Notes under the pieces: model-generated | What the model saw: only the letters and a program-made list of their open reading frames with translations | Databases searched by the model: none | Told to the model about the DNA's origin: nothing | In this document: one piece after another, positions 7,965 to 17,974 of the stretch | Layout of the letters: the number at the start of each line of letters is the position of its first letter | Numbering within the stretch: the first letter of the stretch is position 1 | Position numbers and translations under genes: made by a program | Assembly (NCBI GenBank): GCA_002398875.1 | Contig: DHCC01000026.1 | Coordinates: 7,936 to 71,935 of the forward strand | Length of the DNA: 64,000 nucleotides | Direction of reading: 5' to 3' | DNA from: Bacteroidales bacterium UBA4912 | GTDB taxonomy: Bacteria; Bacteroidota; Bacteroidia; Bacteroidales; Dysgonomonadaceae

Positions 7965-9512
7965 TTAAATAGAAAGTTTTTTCAACAGATTCTTCATATC
8001 GGTCTTTTCAGCAATTAAGCGCTGAAGTGAATCGATAGCAACTCTTTCCTGTTCCATTGAGTCGCGGTAACGCACAGTAACAGTGTTATCTTCAAGTGTC
8101 TGATGGTCGATTGTAGCACAGAATGGCGTACCAATGGCATCATGACGACGATAACGTTTACCGATACTGTCTTTCTCATCGTATTGACAAGTAAAGCTAA
8201 ACTTCAGATCATCCATAATTTTTCGGGCTTTTTCGGGCAGTCCATCTTTTCTAACTAACGGTAGTATAGCTAGTTTCACGGGTGCCAGTTCAGCCGGAAG
8301 TCTTAGTAGTACACGAGTTTCACCATTTTCGAGTGTCTCTTCGCAATATGAACCGACCAGAATTGACAGGAACATACGGTCAACACCAATAGAAGTCTCC
8401 ACTACGTAAGGAGTGTATGATTTGTTCAGTTCCGGATCAAAGTACTGCATTTTTTTGCCAGAGAATTTCTCATGCTGACTAAGATCGAAATCAGTACGTG
8501 AGTGAATTCCCTCTACCTCTTTGAAACCAAAAGGCATTTCGAATTCAATGTCTGTAGCCGCATTAGCATAGTGTGCCAGCTTATCGTGATCATGAAAGCG
8601 ATATTTATCAGCCCCGAATCCAAGTGCCTGATGCCACTCCATTCTTAGTTTTTTCCAGTGTTCAAACCACTCTAATTCCTCTCCGGGAACAACGAAGAAC
8701 TGCATCTCCATCTGTTCAAATTCACGCATACGGAAAATAAACTGACGTGCTACAATCTCGTTACGGAATGCTTTACCAATCTGGGCTATACCAAAAGGTA
8801 CCTTCATGCGTCCTGTTTTTTGAACATTCAGGAAATTAACAAAAATACCCTGAGCAGATTCGGGACGAAGATAAACTTTCATTGCTCCATCAGATGTTGC
8901 TCCCATTTCAGTAGAAAACATCAGGTTGAACTGTCTGACTTCTGTCCAGTTTCTTGTGCCACTTACGGGGCATGCTATTTCACAGTCTATAATTACCTGA
9001 CGCAGCTCTTCAAGATTATTGTCATTCAGCGCTTTTGCAAATCGTGTGTGAATTTCGTCACGTTTTTGCTGATTTTCGAGTACACGAGGATTTGTTTCCC
9101 GATACATCTTTTCATCAAAAGAATCACCAAAACGTTTTGAAGCTTTCTGAACCTCTTTATCAATCTTATCATCCAGCTTTGCAAGATGATCTTCAATCAG
9201 CACATCCGCACGATAGCGTTTCTTGCTGTCCTTATTGTCTATAAGCGGATCATTAAAGGCATCCACATGTCCGGATGCTTTCCAAATAGTAGGGTGCATG
9301 AAAATTGCAGAATCAATTCCAACAACATTCTCATGCAGCAATACCATGCTGTCCCACCAATATTTTTTTAGATTATTTTTTAGTTCAACACCATTCTGAC
9401 CGTAGTCATATACAGCGCTTAAACCATCGTAAATTTCACTTGAGGGGAATACAAACCCATACTCTTTACAATGCGATATTATTTTTTTAAATACCTCTTC
9501 TTGTTGTGCCAT
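7965..9512 (-). CDS. glyS: Glycyl-tRNA synthetase, single-chain class II
   Basis: The 515-aa enzyme charges tRNA-Gly. It is the single-chain alpha2 (eukaryote/archaea-like) form, as used by Bacteroidota, not the alpha2beta2 form. It shows class II motif 2 'GIAQIGKAFRNEIVARQFIF' (around residue 240), the 'MREFEQMEMQFF' segment, the motif 3 region 'YVVETSIGVDRMFLSIL' near 385, and an anticodon-binding domain from about residue 415 beginning 'LAPVKLAILPLV'. The N-terminal 'GFVFPSSEIYDGLSAVYDYG' is the glycine-enzyme motif. It heads a short transcript with the FKBP gene. Confidence 0.96.
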   Translation of the reverse strand: MAQQEEVFKKIISHCKEYGFVFPSSEIYDGLSAVYDYGQNGVELKNNLKKYWWDSMVLLHENVVGIDSAIFMHPTIWKASGHVDAFNDPLIDNKDSKKRYRADVLIEDHLAKLDDKIDKEVQKASKRFGDSFDEKMYRETNPRVLENQQKRDEIHTRFAKALNDNNLEELRQVIIDCEIACPVSGTRNWTEVRQFNLMFSTEMGATSDGAMKVYLRPESAQGIFVNFLNVQKTGRMKVPFGIAQIGKAFRNEIVARQFIFRMREFEQMEMQFFVVPGEELEWFEHWKKLRMEWHQALGFGADKYRFHDHDKLAHYANAATDIEFEMPFGFKEVEGIHSRTDFDLSQHEKFSGKKMQYFDPELNKSYTPYVVETSIGVDRMFLSILVGSYCEETLENGETRVLLRLPAELAPVKLAILPLVRKDGLPEKARKIMDDLKFSFTCQYDEKDSIGKRYRRHDAIGTPFCATIDHQTLEDNTVTVRYRDSMEQERVAIDSLQRLIAEKTDMKNLLKKLSI

Positions 9513-9631
9513 GTGTAATAATTATCTGTTTCAACTTACAAAGTAAAGGGTTTTTTTGATAATTTGACAATCATTCCTCTTAAAGATAAATAATTGACTT
9601 CCTTTCAGGTGATGTCTTAGAGGAAATATTG

Positions 9632-9639
9632 TATTTTTG
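9632..9639 (+). promoter_or_regulatory. -7 promoter box of the flippase gene
   Basis: TATTTTTG matches TAnnTTTG and lies 49 bases before the chosen ATG at 9689. The -33 box is unclear. Confidence 0.35.
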
Positions 9640-9688
9640 CATGCATATATGACTATCAATCTTCAAATCTCAGAATAATTTGTTATTT

Positions 9689-11215
9689 ATGGCAGGTGGA
9701 ATGAAAAATTTGGCTAAAGAAACCATCTTCTATGGTGTTGGCAGTGTTCTGCCTAAACTTCTCAGCTGGCTCCTGTCACTTTACTGGGCATTTGCATTGC
9801 CAAGAATTTCCGATATAGGTGTACTGACCAACTTTTATGCCTGGGTGGCATTGCTTCAGGTGATTCTTACTTATGGAATGGAGACAGGCTTCTTTAGGTT
9901 TGCCAATAAAGAGAAAGATCCGGATAAGGTTTTTTCAACTACGTTTATTAGTATATTATCTACCACTCTGATTTTCTTTCTTTTATCGCTGGTTTTCCTT
10001 AAGCCGATAGCTATTGCTTTAGGTGGAACAGCAATGAGGCCGCATTGGCTGCTTTTATTGATAATCATTCTTTGCGTTGATGTTATTGGAACTATCCCTT
10101 TTGCCAAACTAAGATTTAAGAACAGACCCATTCGTTTTGCGTCTATAAAGATTATAAATGTTGTTCTGACAATACTTTTCAATTTATTCTTTTTTCTTGC
10201 CTGCCCGTGGTTGCAGACTAAATTTCCTGGTACTTTTTCGTGGTTCGATATAAATAATGGGGTAGATTACATACTTATTTCAAATCTTACGGCTTCTATA
10301 TTACAGTTTTTGATGGTGTCACCGGAATTGAGGATTAAGTTCAGTTTTGATAAACAGCTTTTACGTCAGATGCTAAAGTATTCTTTACCCATACTGATAT
10401 TAGGAATTGCAGGGATATTGAATCAGACGGTTGATAAGATAGTTTTTCCCTGGTTGTATCCTGACAAAGCAAACGCTTTTACGGAGTTGGGGATATATGG
10501 TCAGAACTTCAAGATTGCTGTAATAATGGTAATGTTTACACAAGCGTTTAGATATGCTTTTGAACCGTTTATCTTTGCAAGAAGTAAGGGCAACCCCGAT
10601 GAACGGCAGTCGTTTAGCGACGCAACAAAATACTTTATAATATTCGGTCTGCTTATCTTCTTGACGACAACAGGATTTATCGATATTATTAAATTTCTTC
10701 TTCCTAAGGAGTATCATGTGGGATTGAAAGTGGTACCTATAGTACTTTTGGGAGAATTGTTTTTTGGAGTTTATTTCAATCTCTCTTTGTGGTATAAGCT
10801 AACAGACCAGACAAAATGGGGTGCATATATTTCTATATTTGGTTTTGTTATAACAATTGCAATTAATGTACTCTTAATCCCAAAATACAGCTATTTGGCA
10901 TGTGCCTGGGCATCTTTTTTTGCAAATCTAATAATGATGGTAATTTCTTATGTTATGGGACAGAAAAACTATCCGATCCCATATAATTTAAAATCAGCCG
11001 GTTATTTTTTTATACTCTCAATAATACTGTTTGTCGGAATTACACTCTCATACAAATTTATTGATAACATGTGGATTAGATTATTGATAAGTGCTGTTTC
11101 AATATTTATCTATTTGCTTGTAGTAATAAAAAAAGAGTTGCCATTAAGCAGCTGGCCTGTCATCGGTAAATATTTTAATAAGAAAGAAACTACAGGTGTT
11201 AAATCAGCACATTGA
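9689..11215 (+). CDS. Polysaccharide flippase, Wzx/MATE-like (MOP superfamily)
   Basis: The ~508-aa integral membrane protein has about 12-14 hydrophobic segments along its whole length and begins 'MAGGMKNLAKETIFYGVGSV', the usual start of Bacteroidota flippases with an amphipathic helix before TM1. MOP flippases move lipid-linked oligosaccharides across the inner membrane for O-antigen or capsule assembly. The ATG at 9689 is chosen over an in-frame TTG three codons earlier; ATG 9701 is a further alternative. No glycosyltransferases flank it, so its substrate is unknown and it is an orphan flippase here. Confidence 0.85.
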   Translation: MAGGMKNLAKETIFYGVGSVLPKLLSWLLSLYWAFALPRISDIGVLTNFYAWVALLQVILTYGMETGFFRFANKEKDPDKVFSTTFISILSTTLIFFLLSLVFLKPIAIALGGTAMRPHWLLLLIIILCVDVIGTIPFAKLRFKNRPIRFASIKIINVVLTILFNLFFFLACPWLQTKFPGTFSWFDINNGVDYILISNLTASILQFLMVSPELRIKFSFDKQLLRQMLKYSLPILILGIAGILNQTVDKIVFPWLYPDKANAFTELGIYGQNFKIAVIMVMFTQAFRYAFEPFIFARSKGNPDERQSFSDATKYFIIFGLLIFLTTTGFIDIIKFLLPKEYHVGLKVVPIVLLGELFFGVYFNLSLWYKLTDQTKWGAYISIFGFVITIAINVLLIPKYSYLACAWASFFANLIMMVISYVMGQKNYPIPYNLKSAGYFFILSIILFVGITLSYKFIDNMWIRLLISAVSIFIYLLVVIKKELPLSSWPVIGKYFNKKETTGVKSAH

Positions 11216-11290
11216 CAGGGTGTTATGTGTTATGATTTTAACTAAAAACATATAAATTAAGAATATAAAATAAAGAATTATCTATTTATT

Positions 11291-13417
11291 ATGAGAAAAT
11301 TTTTTTTATCGACAGTGATATTTTGTTTGACTTTTGTTGCTAATGCCGAAGAAGGGATGTGGCTTCTCAAGGAGTTAAACAGTCAGAGTGTTGCGCGAAT
11401 GCAGGAGATGGGATTTACTTTACCCATTGATCAACTCTATAATGAGACAAATCCATCGTTAAAGGATGCAGTTGTTATTTTTGGTGGTGGGTGTACTGGT
11501 GTTGCAGTCTCTGAACAAGGGCTGATATTTACAAACCATCATTGCGGCTTTGGTGCAATTCAGCGACTGAGTGCTGTTGAACATGACTATCTTAAGAATG
11601 GTTTCGTGGCAAATAATCAGGCAGATGAGCTTTACGCTGACAGGTTAACAGTTTCCTTTTTGAGATCTATGGAAGAGGTGACAGACAAAATTGTGCCTTA
11701 TCTGCCTTCAGTTTTAAGTGAGGTTCAGAGACAACTGGCAATTGATTCTCTTTCTAATGAGTTGACTAAAGTGTATGAAAACGATCCGTTTACTAACGCT
11801 CGTGTTGTGCCATTTTATTCAGGAAACAGATTTTATCTGGCTCTTTATGATGTTTTCCGTGATGTCCGTTTTGTAGCTGCACCTCCACAGTCAGTAGGAA
11901 AGTTTGGCGGTGACACTGACAACTGGATGTGGCCACGTCATACAGGTGACTTTTCAGTTTTCAGGGTTTATGCAGATGAGAATAATAAACCGGCAAACTA
12001 TAGTGAGACAAACCGACCATATAAACCGAAATATGTGGTTCCGGTATCTTTGACAGGTGTTAAGGAGGGTGATTATTCGATGACAGTTGGCTATCCCGGC
12101 AGCACTCAGCGCTATATGTCTTCATGGGGAATAAGACAAAGAGTGGAATCGGAAAATAAACCACGAGTTGAAGTAAGAGGTGTAAAGCAGGATATTTGGT
12201 GGGATGCTATGACTCAAAATGACACCATCAGAATTAAGTATGCAAATAAATATGCAGGCAGTTCTAATTATTGGAAAAATTCGATGGGTATGAATGAAGC
12301 TATAGCCAATCTTGGCGTGATAGACAGGAAAGAAGTGATCGAAAAAAGACTGCAGGAGTGGATTAATAGTAAACCTGCCAATAAAGCGAAATATGGCAAT
12401 ACTCTGAATACTCTGAAAGAGGCATATACAGGTTCGGGAGAGATGGCCAAATATACAACATATTTTCTTGAAACTTTCAATAACGGTGTTGAGCTTATCA
12501 GATTTGCTAATACAATTTTACAATTTGATACAGAAGGTACTGAACAAGATAAACAAGATTTTATAAATGACAGATTAATTGAGTCGTATAAAAATTACGA
12601 ACCGGAACTGGATAAAAAGGTGTTGCCTGCACTGATGAAACTTTATGCCGAAAGAGTGCCTGAAGAATATCATCCTGATATATACCAAAAGATTGATACT
12701 CTTTTTGGCGGAGATTATGAAAGATATTCTGATTGGCTGTTTGAAAACACTCAATTTACCTCTCTCGATGAATTACTTGTTTTGCTGCAGACGGCAGATA
12801 CTAAGATTCTTACCCAAGATCCTGCTATGGAGCTTGCGCTCTCTACAGCCGATATGGGTTATGAATTGTCAGGTAAGATGATGTCGGCTTATGAAATGAT
12901 GCTTCAAGGAGAACGTGAGTTTATGGCAGCTTTAATTGAAATGGATTCGGATAAGGCGTTCTATCCTGATGCTAATTTCACACAGCGTTTGAGCTACGGA
13001 ACTGTAAAAGGTTATCAGCCACGTGATGCGGTATGGTATGATTATTACTCAACAACCAGGGGTGTAATGGAAAAACAAAAGCCGGGAGATCCCGAGTTTA
13101 ACGTTCAGGATTATATTCTTGACGATATTCGTTCAGGTGATTTCGGCAGATATGCTGATGAAAATGGTGAGATGAGAGTTAACTTCCTGTCAACAAATGA
13201 TATTACAGGAGGGAATTCGGGAAGTCCGGTTATTAACGGAAACGGTGAACTTATCGGCCTTGCTTTTGACGGAAACTGGGAATCACTTAGCGGAGATATA
13301 TTATTCGAGCCTGAGATGCAGCGTATGATTAGTGTAGATATTTTATATGTTTTATATATGCTGGATAAGGTTATGGATGCGCCTCATATTGTAAAAGAGT
13401 TGAATCTGGTAAATTAG
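11291..13417 (+). CDS. S46 family dipeptidyl-peptidase, DPP7-like
   Basis: The 708-aa protein has a signal peptide ending near 'VANAEEG' and acts in the periplasm, removing dipeptides from the N-terminus of peptides taken up as nutrients. The catalytic triad is His84 ('TNHHCGFG'), Asp220 ('RHTGDFSVFR') and Ser643 ('GGNSGSPV'); the spacings (136 and 423) equal those I recall for Porphyromonas DPP7. The specificity position 18 residues after the serine is Gly661 ('AFDGNWE'); DPP11, specific for Asp/Glu, has Arg there. The enzyme is therefore expected to prefer hydrophobic P1 residues. A terminator follows at 13450. Confidence 0.93.
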   Translation: MRKFFLSTVIFCLTFVANAEEGMWLLKELNSQSVARMQEMGFTLPIDQLYNETNPSLKDAVVIFGGGCTGVAVSEQGLIFTNHHCGFGAIQRLSAVEHDYLKNGFVANNQADELYADRLTVSFLRSMEEVTDKIVPYLPSVLSEVQRQLAIDSLSNELTKVYENDPFTNARVVPFYSGNRFYLALYDVFRDVRFVAAPPQSVGKFGGDTDNWMWPRHTGDFSVFRVYADENNKPANYSETNRPYKPKYVVPVSLTGVKEGDYSMTVGYPGSTQRYMSSWGIRQRVESENKPRVEVRGVKQDIWWDAMTQNDTIRIKYANKYAGSSNYWKNSMGMNEAIANLGVIDRKEVIEKRLQEWINSKPANKAKYGNTLNTLKEAYTGSGEMAKYTTYFLETFNNGVELIRFANTILQFDTEGTEQDKQDFINDRLIESYKNYEPELDKKVLPALMKLYAERVPEEYHPDIYQKIDTLFGGDYERYSDWLFENTQFTSLDELLVLLQTADTKILTQDPAMELALSTADMGYELSGKMMSAYEMMLQGEREFMAALIEMDSDKAFYPDANFTQRLSYGTVKGYQPRDAVWYDYYSTTRGVMEKQKPGDPEFNVQDYILDDIRSGDFGRYADENGEMRVNFLSTNDITGGNSGSPVINGNGELIGLAFDGNWESLSGDILFEPEMQRMISVDILYVLYMLDKVMDAPHIVKELNLVN

Positions 13418-13449
13418 TATTTGGCTACTTTAATTTATTAGCAAAAAAT

Positions 13450-13490
13450 AACCCCTCAAAAGCACTTACTCTGCTGTTGAGGGGTTTTTT
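13450..13490. terminator. Bidirectional terminator between the S46 peptidase and mgsA
   Basis: AACCCCTCAA plus AGCA (13450-13464) pairs with TGCT plus TTGAGGGGTT (13472-13486), with a single mismatch in the stem. A-run and T-run flanks suit both convergent genes. Confidence 0.85.
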
Positions 13491-13519
13491 AATTTACTAT
13501 GATTTTATAATATCAGTGA

Positions 13520-13978
13520 CTAAAAAAGATAATCTTCTCTGTTGAACTTCTCGTATCTTGGAGGTGATGGAACATAATCATTATCATCCCACAGAGAGCT
13601 TGTAATCATAAGGTCGGCACTAAATCTGTTACAGGCAATAGGTACATTGTGGACTCTGCACTGACGAAGCAGCATCATAATATCAGCTTCATGAGGTTGT
13701 GCATTTAGATCATCTATTAGAAATACAGCAAGATCAATCTCTTTGCGCACTACCATAGCTGCTATTTCAGCATCACCTCCCATAGGGCCGGAGTTCATAA
13801 TTGTAAATTCAGGATTAACACCCTCATTGTTTAATGCATCCCGTACAAGTGTGCCTGTTGTTCCGGTACAAACAAGGTGGTGATGAGACAGGAAGTCGGA
13901 GTTGAAAACAACCCAGTCAACCATATCTGCTTTTCTATGATCGTGTGCTACAAGTGCAATTGTTAGTTTTCTTTTCAT
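13520..13978 (-). CDS. mgsA: Methylglyoxal synthase
   Basis: The 152-aa enzyme converts dihydroxyacetone phosphate to methylglyoxal and phosphate, a bypass that relieves sugar-phosphate build-up. The family start 'IALVAHDHRKADMVDWV', the phosphate loop 'CTGTTGTLV' near residue 37 and the catalytic region 'SGPMGGDAEIAAMV' (Asp69) are all present, as is 'NVPIACNRFSADLMI' near the C-terminus. The length is normal. Its start overlaps the stop of the phosphosugar mutase gene by 4 bases, so the two are translationally coupled. Confidence 0.95.
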   Translation of the reverse strand: MKRKLTIALVAHDHRKADMVDWVVFNSDFLSHHHLVCTGTTGTLVRDALNNEGVNPEFTIMNSGPMGGDAEIAAMVVRKEIDLAVFLIDDLNAQPHEADIMMLLRQCRVHNVPIACNRFSADLMITSSLWDDNDYVPSPPRYEKFNREDYLF

Positions 13979-15723
13979 ATACCTAATTCCTCTCTTATCC
14001 TGTTTATTTTTTCATAAGCTTTTATTTCAGCTTCAGCAAGTTCTTCCCTGGACTTAGCTAGTTCCTTAACCTCAATATAGAATTTAATTTTTGGCTCAGT
14101 GCCGGAAGGTCGTATTGACATCTTTGTGTCGTCTTCTGTGAAATACTGAATTACATTTGATGTAGTGGGCATTTCGAGAGCATTTTGTTCATTACGAATA
14201 TAATCAAATGCTTCCAGTTTCCCAAAATCTTTAATCAGTGTAACAGGAGAACCGCCCAGAGAAGTAAGTGGATTAGATCTGTAATTTCTCATCATAGCTT
14301 CAATCTCTTCGGCTCCCTCTTTACCTTTTCGGACAAGTGATATACCTACTTCTTTTGAATATCCGTACTCGAGATAAATATCTTGTAACAGTTCATACAG
14401 AGTTTTTCCATTATCTCTTGCCCATGCTGCTATCTCTGCAAATAATGTACAAGCAGAAACAGCATCCTTATCACGAACATAATCGCCGGCAAGAAATCCA
14501 TAACTCTCTTCTCCACCACCGATATATTTTTTTATTCCTTCATTCTTCCGAATAATTTCGGCAATCCATTTGAAACCTGTATAACTGTCATATATTTCAA
14601 TACCTTTGCTCTTAGCAATTTTTTTGGCTACTTCAGTAGAAACAATTGTTTTAACAACAAAATCTTTACCTGTTAGAAGTCCCAGTTCTTCGCGTCTGGT
14701 CATAAGATAATATAGACATAGCAGTAAAGTTTGGTTACCGTTTACAAGAATAAATTCGCCTTTGTCATCCCTAATAGCAGTACCTATACGATCACCGTCA
14801 GGGTCGGTAGCCATTACAAGATCGGCGTCAGTTTCAATTGCTTTTTTAATTGCAAGATCGAGGGCAGCTGGCTCTTCCGGGTTAGGTGAAACAACTGTAG
14901 GGAAATCGCCGCTTATTACATCCTGCTCAGGAACATGGATAATATTGGTAAAACCAACAGCTTTTAGTGCATCCGGTACAAGAGTACCCCCAGTGCCATG
15001 AATAGGTGTATAAACTATTTTAATGTCATTAAACCTCTTAATTGATTCGGGTGAAAGTACAAGCTTTATAATTTCTTCAATGAATGCATTGTCCATATCT
15101 TTCCCGATTATCTCAATCAGATTTTTATCTCCTTTAAATTTTACTTCACTATTTGATTTAATTCGGTTTACTTCAGCAATAATATTCCTGTCATGTGGTG
15201 CAAGTACTTGTGCACCATCATTCCAGTAAGCCTTATATCCATTATACTCTTTTGGATTATGAGAGGCGGTAATCATGATACCACTCTGGCAACCCAGTTT
15301 TCGTATTGCATAAGAAATTAGAGGGGTGGGGCGAAGGTTTTCAAATAGATAAACCTTAATTCCGTTAGCACTAAAAATATCTGCTGTCACCTCGGCAAAT
15401 TTGCGGCTGTTATTGCGGCAGTCGTGACCAACAACAACTTTGATTTGATCAAGATTTGCAAACTCTTTCTGTAGGTAATTTGTAAGTCCTTGAGTAGCTG
15501 ATCCAACAGTGTATATGTTCATTCTGTTGCTTCCTGCTCCCATTATACCACGCAAGCCACCTGTTCCAAATTCAAGATCTTTATAGAAAGCATCAATAAG
15601 AGGATTCTTGTCTTCATTGTCAAGTAACTGCTGCACCTCATTCTTAGTTACAACATCATATTCACCCTCTATCCACGAATTAGCTTTATCCGTGACTTGA
15701 GTTAATAATATTTCATCTTCCAT
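13975..15723 (-). CDS. Phospho-sugar mutase (phosphoglucomutase/phosphomannomutase family)
   Basis: The 582-aa alpha-D-phosphohexomutase moves phosphate between C1 and C6 of glucose (or mannose) phosphate. It has the phosphoserine loop 'ITASHNPKEYNGYKAYW' (around residue 152), the Mg-binding loop 'ATDPDGDRIG' (near 305), the sugar-binding loop 'GGGEESYGF' (near 408) and the C-terminal phosphate-binding 'RPSGTEPKIKFYIE'. Length and motif order match the PgcA-type phosphoglucomutases of Bacteroidota. It precedes mgsA with a 4-base overlap, a pairing that fits control of glycolytic sugar phosphates. Confidence 0.92.
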   Translation of the reverse strand: MEDEILLTQVTDKANSWIEGEYDVVTKNEVQQLLDNEDKNPLIDAFYKDLEFGTGGLRGIMGAGSNRMNIYTVGSATQGLTNYLQKEFANLDQIKVVVGHDCRNNSRKFAEVTADIFSANGIKVYLFENLRPTPLISYAIRKLGCQSGIMITASHNPKEYNGYKAYWNDGAQVLAPHDRNIIAEVNRIKSNSEVKFKGDKNLIEIIGKDMDNAFIEEIIKLVLSPESIKRFNDIKIVYTPIHGTGGTLVPDALKAVGFTNIIHVPEQDVISGDFPTVVSPNPEEPAALDLAIKKAIETDADLVMATDPDGDRIGTAIRDDKGEFILVNGNQTLLLCLYYLMTRREELGLLTGKDFVVKTIVSTEVAKKIAKSKGIEIYDSYTGFKWIAEIIRKNEGIKKYIGGGEESYGFLAGDYVRDKDAVSACTLFAEIAAWARDNGKTLYELLQDIYLEYGYSKEVGISLVRKGKEGAEEIEAMMRNYRSNPLTSLGGSPVTLIKDFGKLEAFDYIRNEQNALEMPTTSNVIQYFTEDDTKMSIRPSGTEPKIKFYIEVKELAKSREELAEAEIKAYEKINRIREELGI

Positions 15724-15763
15724 AAATAAATTGTATTATGTTTTATGTATTATGTATCATCTT

Positions 15764-17404
15764 TTATTCAACAGTGTGAACTTTGAATTTATCACCTGTT
15801 TGATCGATTATTTTTTGGTAATATTCGTTTGAATAGCCCGGACGTAAAGGATTGGCTGGTTGTCCATAAGGATTTCTCTTAAATTGTCCGTTTTCCTCTT
15901 GCTTAATGACACCATCAATATATTTAACCATAAGGTATTCGCCGAGTTTTTTCCATTCAGATACGCCTTCATTTACAAGATTATTAGTGTATTTAGTCAG
16001 GTATAAAACAGCTTTCTGATTAGATTGTTTATAAATTTCTGAAGCTTTTTCTTCTATTTGAGGCTGTGAGGTCAAGAATCTGCCTTCCAGAGAAGTTTGT
16101 ACTTTTTTCATATCCCCACTCATATCGCTGTAGCGCGTGTAAACCATATTTGACACCCAGTTATGTATCCAGAAAGCAGATGTCCATGATAATGTAAGTA
16201 AATCTCCATTTCCGATCTCCATTTCATGAGGAACTTCATTGTGACCACAGTAGAATGGGTAGTAAACTGTTTGTGCAGCATCATCTAGTCCAAACCAAAG
16301 AATACCTCCAATCTCGTCAGGCAACCATGAACGCATTTGTGCTACAAAAGAAAATGCAGTTTGTTGAGTTGCAATTGGTCGTTCGTTACAGTATTCTGCT
16401 GAATCAACTTCGTATGTAAGCGGAGACCAGCGGTATGGAGAGTTAAAAGGACCTGCTCCCACATCATAACGCCAATCAAGTTCAGTACCTTCATAATGAT
16501 CACGCATATAGTTCTGAATATCTTGTGCACTTAATTTTCTGTCTGGTTTAATATATAAAGGCATAGGGTCTGTTGTCTTTCCCTGAGCATAAGTTACATA
16601 TTTACCCATATCCTTGTTTACATTATTAAAAAACGACCAAACACGTGCTTCACAAAATCTTAATGCACCAAAATCGAGAGGTGCATACGCTTTTGCAAAA
16701 CTAAAATCAGCATCTTTTCCTTTGAAGTATCCCATATCTCTGGCAAAAGAAATTACGTCTGGTGAATAAAGACAATTTTCCGGATCATCTAGTGGGAATT
16801 GTTGAATACGTGCTTGATTGGCATGAGCCGATACGCAGTCGTCCGGAATTTTTACTGCAACCCATACGGCCCCTTTATTTCCCGTTCCTTTTCCAATCAT
16901 TTCCATCACCCAAACCTCGTTGGGATCAGCAATAGAAAAGGATTCTCCAGAGCTGTAATATCCATGTTTATTAACTAGGTCAGTCATAACTTTAATAGCT
17001 TCTCTGGCGTTAGTGGCACGCTGAAGAGTTATATATATAAGACTGCCATAATCCATAATTCCGGTTGAGTCACTTAATTCACTTCTGCCTCCAAAAGTTG
17101 TTTCACCAATAGCTAGCTGATGTTCGTTCATGTTACCAATTACATTGTATGTCTGCAGTACTTGTGGTATTTCACCAAGATATTTTCCACTGTCCCATTC
17201 ATATACTTTGAGCATTTCACCCGGCTGATAATTTTTGGCAGGCCAGTGATATAACTCTCCAAATAACCCATAAGAGTCTGCTGCATAGGATATTATAGTA
17301 GATCCGTCAGTTGATGCTTTTTTTCCAACCAATAAATTAGTACAAGGAAATGTTAAGGTAGTAGTAAATGAAACCAGAAAAACAATTAAATAAACTTTTC
17401 TCAT
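15764..17404 (-). CDS. Secreted peptidase family C69 dipeptidase (Ntn-hydrolase)
   Basis: The C69 (PepD/U34) protein is about 546 aa from the preferred ATG at 17404. That start gives a clean signal peptide 'MRKVYLIVFLVSF...FP' followed by Cys21, the nucleophile that becomes residue 1 after cleavage ('CTNLLVGKKASTDGS'). An upstream ATG at 17482 would add 26 residues without a sensible leader. Family marks include 'IGETTFGGRSEL', 'GYYSSGESFSIADPNEVWVM' and 'SAHANQARI'. Family members hydrolyse dipeptides; with the S46 enzyme nearby this fits a peptide-fermenting lifestyle. It is 40 bases from the mutase gene on the same strand, possibly a loose operon. Confidence 0.88.
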   Translation of the reverse strand: MRKVYLIVFLVSFTTTLTFPCTNLLVGKKASTDGSTIISYAADSYGLFGELYHWPAKNYQPGEMLKVYEWDSGKYLGEIPQVLQTYNVIGNMNEHQLAIGETTFGGRSELSDSTGIMDYGSLIYITLQRATNAREAIKVMTDLVNKHGYYSSGESFSIADPNEVWVMEMIGKGTGNKGAVWVAVKIPDDCVSAHANQARIQQFPLDDPENCLYSPDVISFARDMGYFKGKDADFSFAKAYAPLDFGALRFCEARVWSFFNNVNKDMGKYVTYAQGKTTDPMPLYIKPDRKLSAQDIQNYMRDHYEGTELDWRYDVGAGPFNSPYRWSPLTYEVDSAEYCNERPIATQQTAFSFVAQMRSWLPDEIGGILWFGLDDAAQTVYYPFYCGHNEVPHEMEIGNGDLLTLSWTSAFWIHNWVSNMVYTRYSDMSGDMKKVQTSLEGRFLTSQPQIEEKASEIYKQSNQKAVLYLTKYTNNLVNEGVSEWKKLGEYLMVKYIDGVIKQEENGQFKRNPYGQPANPLRPGYSNEYYQKIIDQTGDKFKVHTVE

Positions 17405-17554
17405 GCTTAATTTGAATATATAATAAAACATTTGCAGGTTAAAGTTCTCAACCAGCCTGTAAAGATACTTTTTATTGTCCAAACAGCCTAAACTGTTTCA
17501 TTGAATTTTTAGATAATTATCACAAATTGATTAGCAAAAACAGAAAATAAAATC

Positions 17555-17562
17555 TATTTTTG
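17555..17562 (+). promoter_or_regulatory. -7 promoter box of the ftsB-like gene
   Basis: TATTTTTG matches TAnnTTTG, 35 bases before the ATG at 17598. A TTG at 17527-17529 is 25 bases upstream, longer than the usual spacing. Confidence 0.35.
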
Positions 17563-17597
17563 TTTTATATATTAAATCTTCAGCGAACAAGCTCGGA

Positions 17598-17909
17598 ATG
17601 AAAGATAATATTAAGAAATTAGGGACAAAAAGAGTAGCTGGGTTAACCGTTACCCAGATTGTTATTCTTATTGTGCTTATTGTGATGCTGTTTTTTTTTA
17701 GCGATAATAGTATCCCAAAAAGAGTAAAACATGAGTCGCAGATAAAAGAACTGGAGGCACAGATCGAATTTTATCAAAAACAATCGGAAGCAGACAAAGA
17801 AAAATTAGACGAACTAAAGTCAAATAAAGGAGACCTGGAAAAATTTGCCCGCGAAAATTATTATATGAAAAAAGAAAATGAAGAAATATTCATAATAGAA
17901 GAAAACTAA
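17598..17909 (+). CDS. FtsB/DivIC-family septum formation initiator protein
   Basis: The 103-aa protein has a short cytoplasmic head, one transmembrane helix (about residues 16-35) and a periplasmic coiled coil (about 44-80), closing with the family segment 'LEKFARENYYMKKENEEIF'. FtsB/DivIC proteins bridge the early and late divisome and activate septal peptidoglycan synthesis together with FtsL and FtsQ. Length and layout fit well. The next gene, a small membrane protein, follows after 65 bases on the same strand. Confidence 0.88.
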   Translation: MKDNIKKLGTKRVAGLTVTQIVILIVLIVMLFFFSDNSIPKRVKHESQIKELEAQIEFYQKQSEADKEKLDELKSNKGDLEKFARENYYMKKENEEIFIIEEN

Positions 17910-17974
17910 AAAGGGTACTTTTTTTACAATTAATCGTCGGAGAATTAAAGAATATTAGCAGCTTTAGTGAATTT

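Noticed and set aside
15724..15763. Short direct repeats TATTATGT between the C69 peptidase and mutase genes
   Set aside because: Two 8-base copies in AT-rich DNA are expected by chance.
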